Of a stretch of DNA of 64,000 nucleotides, positions 1 through 10,014 are shown piece after piece. Numbering within the stretch: position 1 is the stretch's first letter; every line of letters starts with the position of its first letter. The notes beneath the pieces were generated by a model that saw only the letters and a program-made list of their open reading frames with translations, was not told where the DNA came from and made no database searches. Made by a program: the position numbers and the translations under genes. The DNA comes from Sciscionella sediminilitoris. Lineage in GTDB: Bacteria; Actinomycetota; Actinomycetes; Mycobacteriales; Pseudonocardiaceae. The DNA lies in assembly GCF_000737195.2 (NCBI RefSeq), contig NZ_JALM01000005.1:1-64000 (forward strand), written 5' to 3'.

Positions 1-83
1 ATTACGGGACAACCTTTAGGACGGCTCATGCCACGAATGATGCCACGAAATGCCATGCCGATGCGGATCATGGCCTGCTGACC

Positions 84-159
84 TGGCGCCCTCGGCAGGA
101 TTCGAACCTGCGACACCTGCTTCCGGAGAGCAGTGCTCTATCCACTGAGCTACGAGGGC
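84..159 (-). tRNA. tRNA-Arg (anticodon CCG), CCA encoded
   Basis: Read on the minus strand this folds as a full cloverleaf. The 7-bp acceptor pairs GCCCTCG (159-153) with CGAGGGC (94-88), followed by a G discriminator and a genomically encoded CCA (86-84). The T arm carries GGTTCGAATCC, and the anticodon loop CTCCGGA gives anticodon CCG, which reads Arg CGG codons. A -10-like TAAGCT lies upstream (complement of 171-176). The 3' end faces the left edge of the window, so any element integrated at this tRNA would lie outside the window apart from positions 1-83. Confidence 0.95.
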
Positions 160-206
160 TTGCCTGGGTGAGCTTACAGCACGGGGTAGTGCGCTTCCGA
201 AGGGGT

Positions 207-225
207 TCTTGTTAGGCTAGCCTTA
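207..225. promoter_or_regulatory. Candidate DtxR/IdeR-type iron box before the CDF gene
   Basis: The 19 bases starting TCTTGTTAGG match the IdeR/DtxR consensus TTAGGTTAGSCTAACCTWA at about 14-15 of 19 positions, including the central GTTAGGCTA. The site is about 60 bp upstream of the metal-efflux start codon. An imperfect dyad (ATATTGC at 230-236, GCTATAT at 251-257) follows and could instead bind an ArsR/SmtB-type sensor. Assigning a metal sensor is inference. Confidence 0.4.
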
Positions 226-282
226 GCAATATTGCACACATGCGCACTTCGCTATATGTTGCTGGTGAACGGAGGTGCGGCT

Positions 283-1188
283 ATGGGGCACGGGCATGGC
301 CACGGTGCGGGGATGAGTGCTTCGGGGCAGTATGTCCGGCCGCTCGCGCTTTCGTTCGGGGTGACGGCGGCGTTCATGGTGCTGGAGCTGGTCACGGGTG
401 CGCTGACGGGTTCGCTCGCCCTGATCTCGGATGCGGCGCACATGCTGACGGACGTGGTCGGCGTGGGTATGGCGTTGGCGGCGATCATGCTGGCGAAGCG
501 GGCGCGCCGCTCGGCGACGAAGACGTTCGGCATGTACCGGGCGGAGGTGCTCGCCGCGCTGCTGAACGCGGTGCTGTTGTTCGGGGTCGCCGCTTATGTG
601 ACCTATGAGGCGGTGGGGAAGTTCCGCGCGCCGGAGGGGGTGCCAGGTCTTCCGGTCCTGATCGTGGGCTTCGCCGGTCTGTTGGCGAATGTGTTCTCGT
701 TCCTTCTGTTGCGCCGGGGTGCGCAGGAGAGCCTGAATGTGCGCGGGGCGTATCTGGAGGTGCTCTCGGATCTGCTGGGCTCGATCGGTGTGCTGGTCTC
801 GGGGGCGATCACGCTGTGGACGGGCTGGCCGTATGCGGACCCGATCATCGGTGTCGCGATCGGGCTGTTCGTGCTGCCGCGCGCGTGGAGTCTGGGACGC
901 AATGCCTTGCGCATTCTGTTTCAGCATGCGCCCGCGAAGCTCGATGTGGACGGGGTCGCGGCGAGTCTCGGCGAGGTGGCCGGGGTGGGCGAGGTGCACG
1001 ATATCCACATCTGGACGCTGACCTCGGGGATGGAGGTGGCCTCGGCGCATCTCGCGGTGACCGCGGATGCGGACCCGGGTGTGGTGCTGGCGGCGGCGCA
1101 GCGGTTGCTGAAGGCGGAGTACGACATCGACCACGCGACCCTGCAGGTGGAGACGCCGAATGTGCGCTGCGCGGAACTGAGCTGGTAG
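283..1188 (+). CDS. Cation diffusion facilitator (CDF) metal efflux transporter
   Basis: A 301-aa membrane antiporter of the CzcD/ZitB type, expected to export Zn2+ or related divalent metals using the proton gradient. The N-terminus is His-rich (HGHGHG), about six membrane segments follow, and the cytoplasmic C-terminal domain contains HDIHIWTLTSG. The TM2 metal site H53-xxx-D57 is present. In TM5 the usual HxxxD is E159-xxx-D163, which could alter metal preference. The ATG at 283 is chosen because GGAGG lies at 271-275; a longer reading from 232 has no ribosome-binding site. It stands alone, diverging from the tRNA. Substrate is inferred only from the family. Confidence 0.88.
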   Translation: MGHGHGHGAGMSASGQYVRPLALSFGVTAAFMVLELVTGALTGSLALISDAAHMLTDVVGVGMALAAIMLAKRARRSATKTFGMYRAEVLAALLNAVLLFGVAAYVTYEAVGKFRAPEGVPGLPVLIVGFAGLLANVFSFLLLRRGAQESLNVRGAYLEVLSDLLGSIGVLVSGAITLWTGWPYADPIIGVAIGLFVLPRAWSLGRNALRILFQHAPAKLDVDGVAASLGEVAGVGEVHDIHIWTLTSGMEVASAHLAVTADADPGVVLAAAQRLLKAEYDIDHATLQVETPNVRCAELSW

Positions 1189-1262
1189 TGGGTAGTGCGT
1201 GACCTGCGGCACATGCCCTGGCGGGCGTCGCCGCGTTCATGGCCAGCGATAGACTCACGCGG

Positions 1263-2912
1263 GTGACCCCAGCAGCTCTCGCAACCACCGTCCGGGACGC
1301 GGCCCTCGAGGTCCTGCGCGCCCGTGAGCTCGACGAATCCGTGCTTCCCGAGCAGGTCGTTGTGGAGCGTCCGCGCAATCCGGAGCACGGCGATTACGCG
1401 ACGAATCTCGCGCTGCAGATCGGCAAGCGCCTCGGGGTGGCGCCGCGCGAACTGGCGGGCTGGCTCGCCGATGCGCTCGCGCAGAGCGATTCGATCGATT
1501 CGGCGGAGATCGCGGGGCCGGGCTTCGTGAATCTGCGGCTCGCCGCGGACGCGCAGGGCGGCATCGTGGCGAAGGTGCTCGAGGAGGGCGCGGGCTACGG
1601 GCAGGGCGAGCAGCTTGCGGGTACCCGGATCAACCTGGAGTTCGTCTCGGCGAACCCGACCGGTCCGGTGCACCTCGGCGGGGCGCGCTGGGCCGCGGCG
1701 GGCGACGCGCTCGGCAGGGTGCTCGAGGCGCAGGGTGCGGATGTCACGCGGGAGTACTACTTCAACGACGCGGGCGCGCAGATCGACCGGTTCGTGAACT
1801 CGCTGATGGCCGCCGCGAAGGGAGAGCCGACTCCGGAGGACGGCTACGGCGGGGCCTACATCGGTGAGGTGGCGAACGCGGTACTGACGCAGCAGCCGGA
1901 CGCGCTGGAGCGCGAGGATGCGGCCGAGGTGTTCCGGCAGATCGGCGTCGGGCTGATGTTCGACGAGGTCAAGCGCTCGCTGCACGAATTCGGCACGGAC
2001 TTCGACGTGTTCTTCCACGAGGACTCGCTGCACCAGTCGGGCGCGGTCGGCGAACTGGTCGAGCGGCTGAAGAACTCGGACAACCTGTACTTCTCCGATG
2101 GCGCGTGGTGGTTGCGCAGCAAGGAGTTCGGGGATGACAAGGACAGGGTGGTCATCAAGACCGACGGCGCGCCGGCCTACATAGCCGGGGACATCGCGTA
2201 CTTCGCGGACAAGCGCGCGCGGGGATTCGACCTCTGCATCTACATGCTCGGCGCCGATCATCACGGCTACATCGCGCGGCTGAAGGCGGCCGCCGCGGCG
2301 CTCGGCGATGATCCGGCCACGGTCGAGGTGCTGATCGGGCAGATGGTGAACCTGGTCTCGAACGGTGAGCCGGTGCGGATGAGCAAGCGCGCGGGCACCG
2401 TGCTCCGGATGGAGGACCTGGTGGACGTGGTCGGCGTGGACGCGGCCCGCTACTCGATGATCCGCTCCTCGATCGATGCGAGCCTGGACATCGACCTCGA
2501 CCTGTATGCCAAGCGCACCAACGAAAATCCGGTCTTCTACGTGCAGTACGCGCATGCGCGGCTGTGCTCGATCGCGCGCAACGCCGAAGATCTCGGTATC
2601 GCCGCGGCCGGTCGGTCCGAACTCGGACTGCTCACGCACGAGCGCGAGGGCGAGCTGATCCGCACCATCGGAGAGTTCCCCGGCGTCGTCAAGGCAAGCG
2701 CGGATCTGCGGGAACCGCACCGCATCGCGCGTTACCTGGAATCGCTCGCCGCCGCGTACCACCGCTTCTACGACTCCTGTCGCGTGCTGCCGATGGGCGA
2801 TGAGCCCGCGACGGAGCTGACGGGCGCGCGGCTCGCCCTGTGCACGGCGGCGCGGCACGTGCTCGCCAACGGACTGCGCCTGCTCGGCGTGGCCGCACCG
2901 GAACGGATGTAA
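1263..2912 (+). CDS. argS: Arginyl-tRNA synthetase
   Basis: Class I aminoacyl-tRNA synthetase that charges tRNA-Arg. The HIGH-type motif is HLGG at residues 137-140 within [10 protein letters not shown], and the KMSKS-type loop is MSKR at 373-376. The C-terminal DALR anticodon-binding domain ends [11 protein letters not shown]. The length of 549 aa matches mycobacterial ArgS. I chose GTG 1263 over ATG 1239: it gives the typical TPAALA start, and a -10-like TAGACT (1250-1255) lies 7 nt before it, as expected for a leaderless mRNA. It is the first gene of a run into lysA, only 7 nt downstream. Confidence 0.95.
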   Translation: MTPAALATTVRDAALEVLRARELDESVLPEQVVVERPRNPEHGDYATNLALQIGKRLGVAPRELAGWLADALAQSDSIDSAEIAGPGFVNLRLAADAQGGIVAKVLEEGAGYGQGEQLAGTRINLEFVSANPTGPVHLGGARWAAAGDALGRVLEAQGADVTREYYFNDAGAQIDRFVNSLMAAAKGEPTPEDGYGGAYIGEVANAVLTQQPDALEREDAAEVFRQIGVGLMFDEVKRSLHEFGTDFDVFFHEDSLHQSGAVGELVERLKNSDNLYFSDGAWWLRSKEFGDDKDRVVIKTDGAPAYIAGDIAYFADKRARGFDLCIYMLGADHHGYIARLKAAAAALGDDPATVEVLIGQMVNLVSNGEPVRMSKRAGTVLRMEDLVDVVGVDAARYSMIRSSIDASLDIDLDLYAKRTNENPVFYVQYAHARLCSIARNAEDLGIAAAGRSELGLLTHEREGELIRTIGEFPGVVKASADLREPHRIARYLESLAAAYHRFYDSCRVLPMGDEPATELTGARLALCTAARHVLANGLRLLGVAAPERM

Positions 2913-2919
2913 GACCACA

Positions 2920-4338
2920 ATGCGCGCTCACCCAGCAGGCCCGAGGCACGCCGATGTGCTCGCACCTGGCGATACCGCGGGACCGCAACCGTCCACACTG
3001 GACACCCTGGACGAACTGCCCGCGCTGGTGTGGCCGCGCGGCAGCTCCCGGGGCGAACGCGGATCGGTCGCGTTCGCCGGTGTGGAAGTCGCCGATCTCG
3101 TCGAGGAATACGGCACCCCGCTGTTCGTGGTGGACGAGGAGGATTTCCGCTCCCGCTGCCGCGAATACGCCCAGGCCTTCGGATCCGCCACCTCGGTGCA
3201 CTATGCGGCGAAGGCGTTCCTCTCGGTCAAGGTGGCGCGCTGGGTGGCCGATGAGGGCCTCTCGCTCGACGTGTGCAGCGGTGGCGAGCTCGCCATCGCG
3301 TTGCGCGCGGGTTTCCCGGTCGAGCGGATCGCCTTGCACGGCAACAACAAGACCGAGCAGGAGCTGGCCGAGGCAGTCACCGCCGGGGTCGGCACCATCG
3401 TGCTCGACTCGTACCTGGAGATCGCGCGGCTGGATCAGATCGCCCGCGAACACGGGGTCGTGCAGCCGGTCATGGTCCGGGTGACCGTCGGCGTCGAGGC
3501 GCACACCCACGAATTCATCGCGACCGCGCACGAGGACCAGAAGTTCGGCTTCTCGCTCTCGGCCGGTGGCGCGGAGGAAGCCGTTCGCCGGGTGCTCAAC
3601 TGCGCGAATCTCCGGTTGATCGGTCTGCACAGCCATATCGGCTCGCAGATCTTCGACACGGCCGGATTCGAGGTCGCCGCGCACCGGGTGATCGATCTGC
3701 TGTCGCGGATCAACGAGGAGCACGGTGCCGACCGCCTCGCCGATCTGTCCACAGTGGACCTCGGTGGCGGACTGGGGATCGCCTACACCGAGGGCGATGA
3801 CCCGATGCCGGTGGACACGCTCGCCGAGGGGCTGCACCGGATCGTGGCCAAGGAATGCGAACAGGCCGGGCTCGCGGTGCCCACGATCGCGGTCGAACCG
3901 GGGCGCGCGATCGCCGGTCCGGGAACGGTGACGCTCTACCGGGTCGGCACGGTGAAGCCGATCGAGCTCGATGCGGGCCTGGTGCGCACCTACGTCTCGG
4001 TCGACGGCGGGATGAGTGACAACATCCGCACCGCGCTCTACGACTCGGTGTACGACTGTCGGCTCGTCTCCCGGAGGGCCGAGGCCGATTCCGCGCTGTG
4101 CCGCATCGTCGGCAAACACTGCGAGTCCGGTGACGTCGTGGTGCGCGATGCCTGGCTGCCCGCCGATATCGCGCCCGGCGACCTGATCGCGGTGGCCGCG
4201 ACCGGCGCCTACTGCTACTCGATGGCCAGCAACTACAACCGGGTTCCCCGGCCTGCGGTGGTGGCGGTCCGCGACGGTTCCGTGCAACCCTTGCTGCGCA
4301 GGGAAACCACCGAGGATCTACTCAGGCTGGAGGCGTGA
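2920..4338 (+). CDS. lysA: Diaminopimelate decarboxylase
   Basis: PLP enzyme of fold type III that decarboxylates meso-diaminopimelate to L-lysine, the last step of lysine synthesis. Of its 472 aa, the PLP lysine is K98 in HYAAKAF. Other family motifs are [11 protein letters not shown], the phosphate-binding VEPGRAI, and the second-barrel CESGDVV containing the active-site Cys. The ATG at 2920 follows the argS stop by 7 nt. The hom gene overlaps or abuts its 3' end, so lysine and threonine genes are probably co-transcribed. Confidence 0.95.
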   Translation: MRAHPAGPRHADVLAPGDTAGPQPSTLDTLDELPALVWPRGSSRGERGSVAFAGVEVADLVEEYGTPLFVVDEEDFRSRCREYAQAFGSATSVHYAAKAFLSVKVARWVADEGLSLDVCSGGELAIALRAGFPVERIALHGNNKTEQELAEAVTAGVGTIVLDSYLEIARLDQIAREHGVVQPVMVRVTVGVEAHTHEFIATAHEDQKFGFSLSAGGAEEAVRRVLNCANLRLIGLHSHIGSQIFDTAGFEVAAHRVIDLLSRINEEHGADRLADLSTVDLGGGLGIAYTEGDDPMPVDTLAEGLHRIVAKECEQAGLAVPTIAVEPGRAIAGPGTVTLYRVGTVKPIELDAGLVRTYVSVDGGMSDNIRTALYDSVYDCRLVSRRAEADSALCRIVGKHCESGDVVVRDAWLPADIAPGDLIAVAATGAYCYSMASNYNRVPRPAVVAVRDGSVQPLLRRETTEDLLRLEA

Positions 4339-5630
4339 TGAAGGCGTTGCGGGTCGCGCTACTCGGGTGCGGCACGGTCGGCACCGAGGTCGCCAGGCTG
4401 CTCACCGAAGAGGGCGCGGAACTCGCCGCCCGGATCGGTGCGCCGCTCGAACTCGCCGGGATTGCGGTACGCCGCCCGGCGCGGCATCCGGAAGTTCCGC
4501 AGGATCTGCTCACCACCGACGCCGAAGGCCTGCTGCGCTCGGACATCGACCTGATCGTCGAGGTGATCGGCGGGATCGAGCCCGCGCGCACGCTGCTGCG
4601 GGACGCGCTGAGCCGCGGGATCAGCGTGGTCACGGCGAACAAGAATCTACTCGCCGAATGCGGTCCGGAATTGTACGAAGCGGCCGATGAATCGGGTGCG
4701 GACATCTATTTCGAGGCCGCGGTTGCCGGGGCTATTCCGCTGCTGCGCCCGATTCGGGAATCGCTTTCCGGGGACCGGATAAACCGGGTCACCGGAATCG
4801 TGAACGGCACGACGAACTTCATTCTCTCCGCGATGGACGAGACCGGGGCCGGATACACCGAAACCCTCGAGGAGGCGGGAAGGCTCGGGTACGCCGAGGC
4901 GGATCCCAGTTCCGATGTGGACGGTTTCGACGCGGCGGCGAAAGCGGCCATTCTCGCCTCGCTCGCCTTCCATACCCGGGTGGGCGCGCACGATGTGCAC
5001 CGCGAAGGAATTTCCGAGGTGAGCAGCGCGGATATCGCGGCCGCCAGGGAACTGGGACGCACCGTGAAACTGCTCGCGATCTGCGAAAGGGTGCGCGGGG
5101 AATCCGGCGAGGAATCGGTTTCCGCGCGGGTCTACCCGGCGATGATTCCGCGCAGCCATCAGCTGGCCGGGGTCGGCGGTGCGTTCAACGCGGTCTACGT
5201 CGAAGCCGATGCCGCAGGTTCGCTGATGTTCTTCGGTCAGGGTGCGGGCGGGGTGCCCACGGCGAGCGCGGTGCTCGGTGATCTGGTCACCGCGGCGCGC
5301 AACCGGATCGCGGGCGGCTTCGGCCCGCGGGAGTCCGCGCACGCCGCGCTGCGCGTGCAGCCGATGGGCGAGACTCCGACGCGGTACCACATCAGCCTGG
5401 ATGTCGCCGATGTCGCCGGGGTTCTGGAACAGGTGGCCGCGGTGTTCGCCAAGCACGAGGTGTCCATCGCCGTCGTCCGCCAGGAAGGGCGCACCGCGGA
5501 CGCGAACCTCGTGATCGTCACCCATTCCGCGCCGGATCGCGCTTTGCGGGCGACCGTGGACGCCATCGCCGGCCTCGATGTCGTCCATGCGGTGACCAGC
5601 GTCATGCGCGTAGAAGGAGAGTCCACATGA
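4338..5630 (+). CDS. hom: Homoserine dehydrogenase
   Basis: Reduces aspartate semialdehyde to homoserine, the branch point to threonine and methionine. The Rossmann motif LLGCGTVG is at the N-terminus, the catalytic region contains [11 protein letters not shown] and the conserved [12 protein letters not shown], and a C-terminal ACT domain from about residue 350 suggests threonine feedback control. Length is 430 aa. Two starts are adjacent: GTG 4335, overlapping the lysA stop by 4 nt, and ATG 4338, which is 4 nt after GGAGG (4329-4333). I use the ATG for its spacing. Confidence 0.94.
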   Translation: MKALRVALLGCGTVGTEVARLLTEEGAELAARIGAPLELAGIAVRRPARHPEVPQDLLTTDAEGLLRSDIDLIVEVIGGIEPARTLLRDALSRGISVVTANKNLLAECGPELYEAADESGADIYFEAAVAGAIPLLRPIRESLSGDRINRVTGIVNGTTNFILSAMDETGAGYTETLEEAGRLGYAEADPSSDVDGFDAAAKAAILASLAFHTRVGAHDVHREGISEVSSADIAAARELGRTVKLLAICERVRGESGEESVSARVYPAMIPRSHQLAGVGGAFNAVYVEADAAGSLMFFGQGAGGVPTASAVLGDLVTAARNRIAGGFGPRESAHAALRVQPMGETPTRYHISLDVADVAGVLEQVAAVFAKHEVSIAVVRQEGRTADANLVIVTHSAPDRALRATVDAIAGLDVVHAVTSVMRVEGEST

Positions 5631-6685
5631 GCCACTGGCGCGGGGTCATCGACGCCTATTCCGAGCGGATCGCCATCCCCGAAGGGGCGCGCGTCATCAC
5701 GCTGCACGAGGGCGGAACTCCGCTGCTCGAGGCGCCCTATCTCAGTGAGCGGACCGGTGCGCGGGTACTGCTCAAGATCGAGGGAGCCAACCCGACCGGT
5801 TCGTTCAAGGACCGCGGACTGACCGTGGCGATCACCGACGCGCTGGCCAGCGGTGCGGAAGCGGTGATCTGCGCGTCCACCGGGAACACCTCGGCCTCGG
5901 CCGCCGCCTATGCCGCGCGCGCCGGGATGCGCTGCGCGGTTCTGGTGCCCAGCGGGAAGATCGCACTCGGCAAGCTCGCCCAGGCCGTCGCCTACGGTGC
6001 CCGGATTCTCCAGGTCGACGGAAATTTCGACGATTGTCTCGAGCTGGCCAGGAAAACCTCCGCCGAATATCCCATCGCATTGGTGAATTCGGTGAACAAG
6101 GTGCGCATCGAGGGCCAGAAAACCGCGGCCTTCGAGATCTGCGATGTGCTCGGGCAGGCCCCGGACATTCACCTGCTCCCGGTCGGGAACGCGGGCAATA
6201 TCACCGCGTACTGGAAGGGGTACCGGGAGTACGCCGAGGACAGGATCATCGAGCGGACCCCGCGAATGTTCGGTGTGCAGGCCGAGGGCGCGGCCCCGCT
6301 GGTGCGCGGTGAACCGGTCGCCGAACCGGACACCGTGGCCACCGCCATCCGGATCGGCAGCCCGGCCTCCTGGCGTGGTGCCACCAACGCGGTCGAGCAG
6401 TCGGACGGCCAGTTCAGCGCGGTGGACGATGACCGTATCCTCTCCGCGTACCGCCAGCTCGCCGCGCACGAGGGCGTCTTCGTGGAGCCCGCCTCGGCGG
6501 CCAGCGTCGCCGGTCTGCTCGGCTGCGCCGAGGAAGGCCGGATCCCGCGCGGATCGCTGGTGGTCTGCACGGTGACCGGGCACGGGCTCAAGGACCCGCA
6601 GACCGCGCTCGCCGAGGTCAGCGAGGACGTGGAGGTGCTGCCGGTGGAGCCGACCGCGATCGCGAAGGCACTGGAACTCTCGTGA
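5627..6685 (+). CDS. thrC: Threonine synthase
   Basis: PLP-dependent lyase converting O-phosphohomoserine to threonine. The PLP lysine is K61 in SFKDRG, and the phosphate-cradle motif is [15 protein letters not shown]. At 352 aa it is the short actinobacterial/Bacillus type. The ATG overlaps the hom stop by 4 nt (ATGA), so translation is probably coupled. The next gene, thrB, makes its substrate. Confidence 0.95.
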   Translation: MSHWRGVIDAYSERIAIPEGARVITLHEGGTPLLEAPYLSERTGARVLLKIEGANPTGSFKDRGLTVAITDALASGAEAVICASTGNTSASAAAYAARAGMRCAVLVPSGKIALGKLAQAVAYGARILQVDGNFDDCLELARKTSAEYPIALVNSVNKVRIEGQKTAAFEICDVLGQAPDIHLLPVGNAGNITAYWKGYREYAEDRIIERTPRMFGVQAEGAAPLVRGEPVAEPDTVATAIRIGSPASWRGATNAVEQSDGQFSAVDDDRILSAYRQLAAHEGVFVEPASAASVAGLLGCAEEGRIPRGSLVVCTVTGHGLKDPQTALAEVSEDVEVLPVEPTAIAKALELS

Positions 6686-7545
6686 AGCAGCGGGTACGCA
6701 TCCGGGTTCCCGGATCCTCGGCCAATCTCGGTCCGGGATTCGACGCGCTCGGGCTCGCCCTCGGCATCCACGACACGCTGGAGGTCAGCCGCGCCGACCG
6801 GCTCGAGGTGACGGTTTCCGGAGAGGCCGCGCAGGAGGTGCCGCGCGATGAAGGGCACCTCGTGCTGCGCGCGATGCGGGCCGCCGAGGATCGGCTCGGT
6901 GTCCGCATTGGACCGGTAAAACTGAGCTGTGCCAACGAAATCCCGCACGCGCGCGGTCTCGGTTCCTCCGCGGCGGCGATCGTCGCGGGGATTGCCGCGG
7001 TCTACGGACTGCTCGATCGCGAGCTCGATGGCCAGGCGCTGCAACTGGCCGCGGAATTCGAGCGGCACGCGGACAACGTCGCGGCCAGCCTGTTCGGCGG
7101 GCTGCAGCTGACCTGGGAACGGGACGGTCAGTACCGAGGCGTCGGATTCGCCACACATCCGAAGGTGTGTCCGATCGCACTCGTGCCGGAGCTCCAGTCC
7201 TCGACACACGCCACCCGTGGGCTGCTTCCGGAAACGGTGCCGCACGCCGATGCCGCGTTCGCCGCCGGGCACACCGCCCTCGTGGTGCACGCGCTGACCT
7301 CGGACCCGGAACTCCTGCTCGAGGCAACCGCGGACCGGCTGCATCAGGAGTACCGCAAATCGGCCTGGCCCTCGAGCCTCGATCTGCTGCATGACCTGCG
7401 GGAACAGGGGATCGCGGCGACCATATCCGGCGCCGGTCCCACGGTGCTCGCCTTCGGTGAACCGCCTGCCGGGCTCGTCCCCGAAGGCTTCCGCGCGGTG
7501 CCGCTCGCGGTCGACGAACACGGTGTCCGAGTCGAATCCGAGTGA
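6682..7545 (+). CDS. thrB: Homoserine kinase
   Basis: GHMP-family kinase that phosphorylates homoserine. The N-terminal motif [15 protein letters not shown] and the ATP-binding loop [12 protein letters not shown] (about residues 88-99) are diagnostic, and the C-terminal GHMP glycine motif appears as [13 protein letters not shown]. Length is 287 aa. GTG 6682 overlaps the thrC stop by 4 nt. It is the last gene of the lysA-hom-thrC-thrB block; the rho promoter starts about 30 nt later. Confidence 0.95.
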   Translation: MKQRVRIRVPGSSANLGPGFDALGLALGIHDTLEVSRADRLEVTVSGEAAQEVPRDEGHLVLRAMRAAEDRLGVRIGPVKLSCANEIPHARGLGSSAAAIVAGIAAVYGLLDRELDGQALQLAAEFERHADNVAASLFGGLQLTWERDGQYRGVGFATHPKVCPIALVPELQSSTHATRGLLPETVPHADAAFAAGHTALVVHALTSDPELLLEATADRLHQEYRKSAWPSSLDLLHDLREQGIAATISGAGPTVLAFGEPPAGLVPEGFRAVPLAVDEHGVRVESE

Positions 7546-7572
7546 CATGCGAGGACGCGCCGGGGGTGGTTG

Positions 7573-7601
7573 TTGCGTTGCCGAACGGCTGCGGTTACCC
7601 T
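7573..7601 (+). promoter_or_regulatory. Candidate sigma-A-type promoter of rho
   Basis: TTGCGT (7573-7578) and TACCCT (7596-7601) are separated by 17 bp. A start near 7608 would give a leader of about 310 nt before rho. No other good -35/-10 pair was seen in the gap, although the match to consensus is only moderate. Confidence 0.4.
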
Positions 7602-7667
7602 CGGAGGTGTTCAGTCATCGCGCGCTGGGACGCCGGTGCGAAGTTCTCCGGTCTGTCCGGGGTGGCC

Positions 7668-7684
7668 CCCACTTCTTTGGTGGG
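7668..7684 (+). other. Hairpin in the rho leader
   Basis: CCCAC and GTGGG flank a 7-nt TTCTTTG loop about 60 nt into the predicted leader. There is no U-tract directly after it, so it looks like leader structure and not a finished terminator. The rest of the 7546-7918 gap is GC-rich with no gene other than the candidate leader ORF. Confidence 0.35.
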
Positions 7685-7784
7685 ACACACAGTGCGTTGA
7701 TTGACGGTTTCCCGTTGCTTCCAGTCATGGATTTCATGTCAGCCGTCCCGAACAGGATGGGGCACGACGGGGGTTAGAGGACGC

Positions 7785-7922
7785 ATGGATTGGGGTTGTC
7801 GCCGACAAGCGGACATCGCCCGTTCCGCGCGGACTCCTGCTGGGTCGTCCGGCGTTTCATCCGGCGACGAGGTCCGCTGGCACGCGGAGGACGCGTTGGC
7901 CGGTCAGGAAGGACATGTGTGA
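7785..7922 (+). CDS. Candidate 45-codon upstream ORF overlapping the rho start
   Basis: The ATG at 7785 follows AGAGG (7776-7780) and opens a 45-codon frame, MDWGCRRQADIARSA to AGQEGHV. Its TGA (7920-7922) overlaps the rho GTG (7919-7921), so translation of the two could be coupled and could modulate Rho-dependent termination in the leader. The peptide is unlike any family I know. Expression is unproven, and high GC makes chance ORFs common. Confidence 0.35.
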   Translation: MDWGCRRQADIARSARTPAGSSGVSSGDEVRWHAEDALAGQEGHV

Positions 7923-9955
7923 CCAATACAGAATTGTTGAGCGGTAGCGAAACCGAATCCACCGCTTCACAAGGCGAAGGGGACAAGGCGCGCGCCGCGA
8001 CCAAGAGCACGACGGCACGCCGCAAGACCGGTGGCCTTTCCGGAATGGTGCTCGCCGAGCTTCGTGAGCTCGCCGGGGAACTGGGGATCACCGGCACCAC
8101 GGGAATGCGCAAGGGCGACCTGATCGCCGCGATCAAGGAGCGCCAGGGCGGTGGCTCCCAGGCGAGCGCCGCGACGAGCACCGCCTCGGCGGGCACCGCG
8201 AAGCGCACCCGCAAGACGACCGGCTCGGACGGCGCGCAGCTCCCGTTCGGTGAGGAACCGGCGCAGGCCGAGAAGCCGCGCGAGTCCGAAGCGGGCAAGA
8301 ACGGTTCCACCGGCGATGCCGCGCCGAAGGCCGAGAAACCGGAATCGCCGAAGGCCGAATCGCCGAAGTCTGAATCGAAAGCTGAATCGCTGAAGACCGA
8401 TTCGCCGAAGACCGATTCGAAGGCCGAACCGCAGTCGGCGAACGGAAAACCGGTCGAATCGGCCACGCGTCAGGACGGCGGTGAGCGTTCCGAGGGCGGC
8501 GGCCGTCGCAGGCGGCGCTCCGGCCGGGGCGGTGGCGGTGGCGAGGCCACCGGCAACGAAGGCGGCAACCGCGAGAACAACAATCGCGAGAACGGCAACC
8601 GCGACAACAACAACCGCGACGGTAACCGGGACAACAACCGGGACAACGGCGGTAATCGCGACAATCGCGACAACAACAAGAACAACAACAACTCCGCGAA
8701 GGTCGAGGACGACGAGGACGGCGGCGGTCGCCGCGGTCGCCGGTACCGCGACCGCAGGCGGGGCCGTAACCGCGGCGAGGGCGGCGGCAACCCGGACACC
8801 GAGATCCGCGAGGACGACGTGCTGCTCCCGGTCGCCGGGATCCTCGACGTGCTGGACAACTACGCGTTCGTGCGGACCTCCGGCTACCTGCCGGGCCCCA
8901 ACGACGTGTACGTCTCGCTCTCGCTGGTCCGCCGCTTCGGCATGCGCCGGGGCGACGCGATCACCGGTGTGATCAAGCAGCCGCGTGAGGGCGAGCAGCA
9001 GCGCCAGAAGTTCAACCCGCTGGTGCGCGTGGACACGGTCAACGGCGTCGAGCCCGACCAGGCCAAGCGCCGCCCGGAGTTCGGCAAGCTCACCCCGCTG
9101 TACCCGAACGAGCGGATCCGGCTCGAGACCGAGCAGAACAAGCTCACCACCCGGGTGATCGACCTGATCATGCCGGTCGGGAAGGGGCAGCGTGCGCTGA
9201 TCCAGGCGCCGCCGAAGGCAGGAAAGACCACGATCCTGCAGGACATCGCGAACGCGATCGCCACCAACAACCCGGAGTGCTATCTGATGGTCGTGCTCGT
9301 CGACGAGCGGCCGGAAGAAGTCACCGATATGCAGCGATCCATCAAGGGCGAGGTCATCGCGTCCACGTTCGACCGTCCGCCGTCCGACCACACCTCGGTC
9401 GCGGAACTGTCCATCGAGCGCGCGAAGCGGCTCGTCGAGATGGGCAACGACGTGGTCGTCATGCTCGACTCGATCACCCGGCTCGGGCGTGCGTACAACA
9501 ACTCCTCCCCGGCGAGCGGGCGCATCCTCTCCGGTGGTGTCGACTCGACCGCGCTGTACCCGCCGAAGCGGTTCCTCGGCGCCGCGCGCAACATCGAGGA
9601 CGGCGGCTCGCTGACCATCTTCGCGACCGCGATGGTGGAAACCGGGTCCACCGGTGACACGGTGATCTTCGAGGAGTTCAAGGGCACCGGTAACGCCGAG
9701 CTCAAGCTGGACCGCAAGATCGCCGAGCGGCGGCTGTTCCCCGCGGTGGACGTCATCCCGTCCGGTACCCGCAAGGACGAACTGCTGCTGTCCCCGGACG
9801 AGTACGCGGTGAACCAGAAGCTGCGCCGGGTCCTCGGTGCGCTCGACTCGCAGCAGGCCATCGACACCCTGCTGCACCAGCTGCGCAAGACGCGCAACAA
9901 CGTCGAGTTCCTGCTCCAGATCTCCAAGACGACACCTGGAATGGACAACGACTGA
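7919..9955 (+). CDS. rho: Transcription termination factor Rho, long actinobacterial form
   Basis: Hexameric RNA helicase that ends transcription at Rho-dependent sites. In order: a Rho N-terminal helical domain (about residues 40-75, SGMVLAELRELAG); a low-complexity region of K/E/S/P repeats and then R/N/D/G repeats (about 90-290); the cold-shock-type RNA-binding domain (about 300-375); and a RecA-type motor with Walker A PPKAGKTT (K436). At 678 aa it is much longer than E. coli Rho (419 aa). GTG 7919 is chosen because AGGAAGG (7907-7912) precedes it; an in-frame GTG at 7790 would add 43 unlikely residues. Confidence 0.93.
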   Translation: MTNTELLSGSETESTASQGEGDKARAATKSTTARRKTGGLSGMVLAELRELAGELGITGTTGMRKGDLIAAIKERQGGGSQASAATSTASAGTAKRTRKTTGSDGAQLPFGEEPAQAEKPRESEAGKNGSTGDAAPKAEKPESPKAESPKSESKAESLKTDSPKTDSKAEPQSANGKPVESATRQDGGERSEGGGRRRRRSGRGGGGGEATGNEGGNRENNNRENGNRDNNNRDGNRDNNRDNGGNRDNRDNNKNNNNSAKVEDDEDGGGRRGRRYRDRRRGRNRGEGGGNPDTEIREDDVLLPVAGILDVLDNYAFVRTSGYLPGPNDVYVSLSLVRRFGMRRGDAITGVIKQPREGEQQRQKFNPLVRVDTVNGVEPDQAKRRPEFGKLTPLYPNERIRLETEQNKLTTRVIDLIMPVGKGQRALIQAPPKAGKTTILQDIANAIATNNPECYLMVVLVDERPEEVTDMQRSIKGEVIASTFDRPPSDHTSVAELSIERAKRLVEMGNDVVVMLDSITRLGRAYNNSSPASGRILSGGVDSTALYPPKRFLGAARNIEDGGSLTIFATAMVETGSTGDTVIFEEFKGTGNAELKLDRKIAERRLFPAVDVIPSGTRKDELLLSPDEYAVNQKLRRVLGALDSQQAIDTLLHQLRKTRNNVEFLLQISKTTPGMDND

Positions 9956-9968
9956 GGCGGACAGCCAG

Positions 9969-10006
9969 AAAAGGGCCGGCCGGGAACATTCCCGGCCGGC
10001 CCTTTT
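9969..10006. terminator. Strong bidirectional intrinsic terminator
   Basis: A perfect 18-bp inverted repeat (9969-9986 and 9989-10006) starts AAAAGGGCC, ends GGCCCTTTT, and has a 2-nt centre. A-tract and T-tract ends let it work on both strands. It separates rho from the convergent DUF5701 gene. Confidence 0.9.
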
Positions 10007-10014
10007 CGTTGGTT

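Noticed and set aside
921-2918. A 665-codon minus-strand frame opposite argS
   Set aside because: Antisense shadow; argS has all synthetase motifs on the plus strand.
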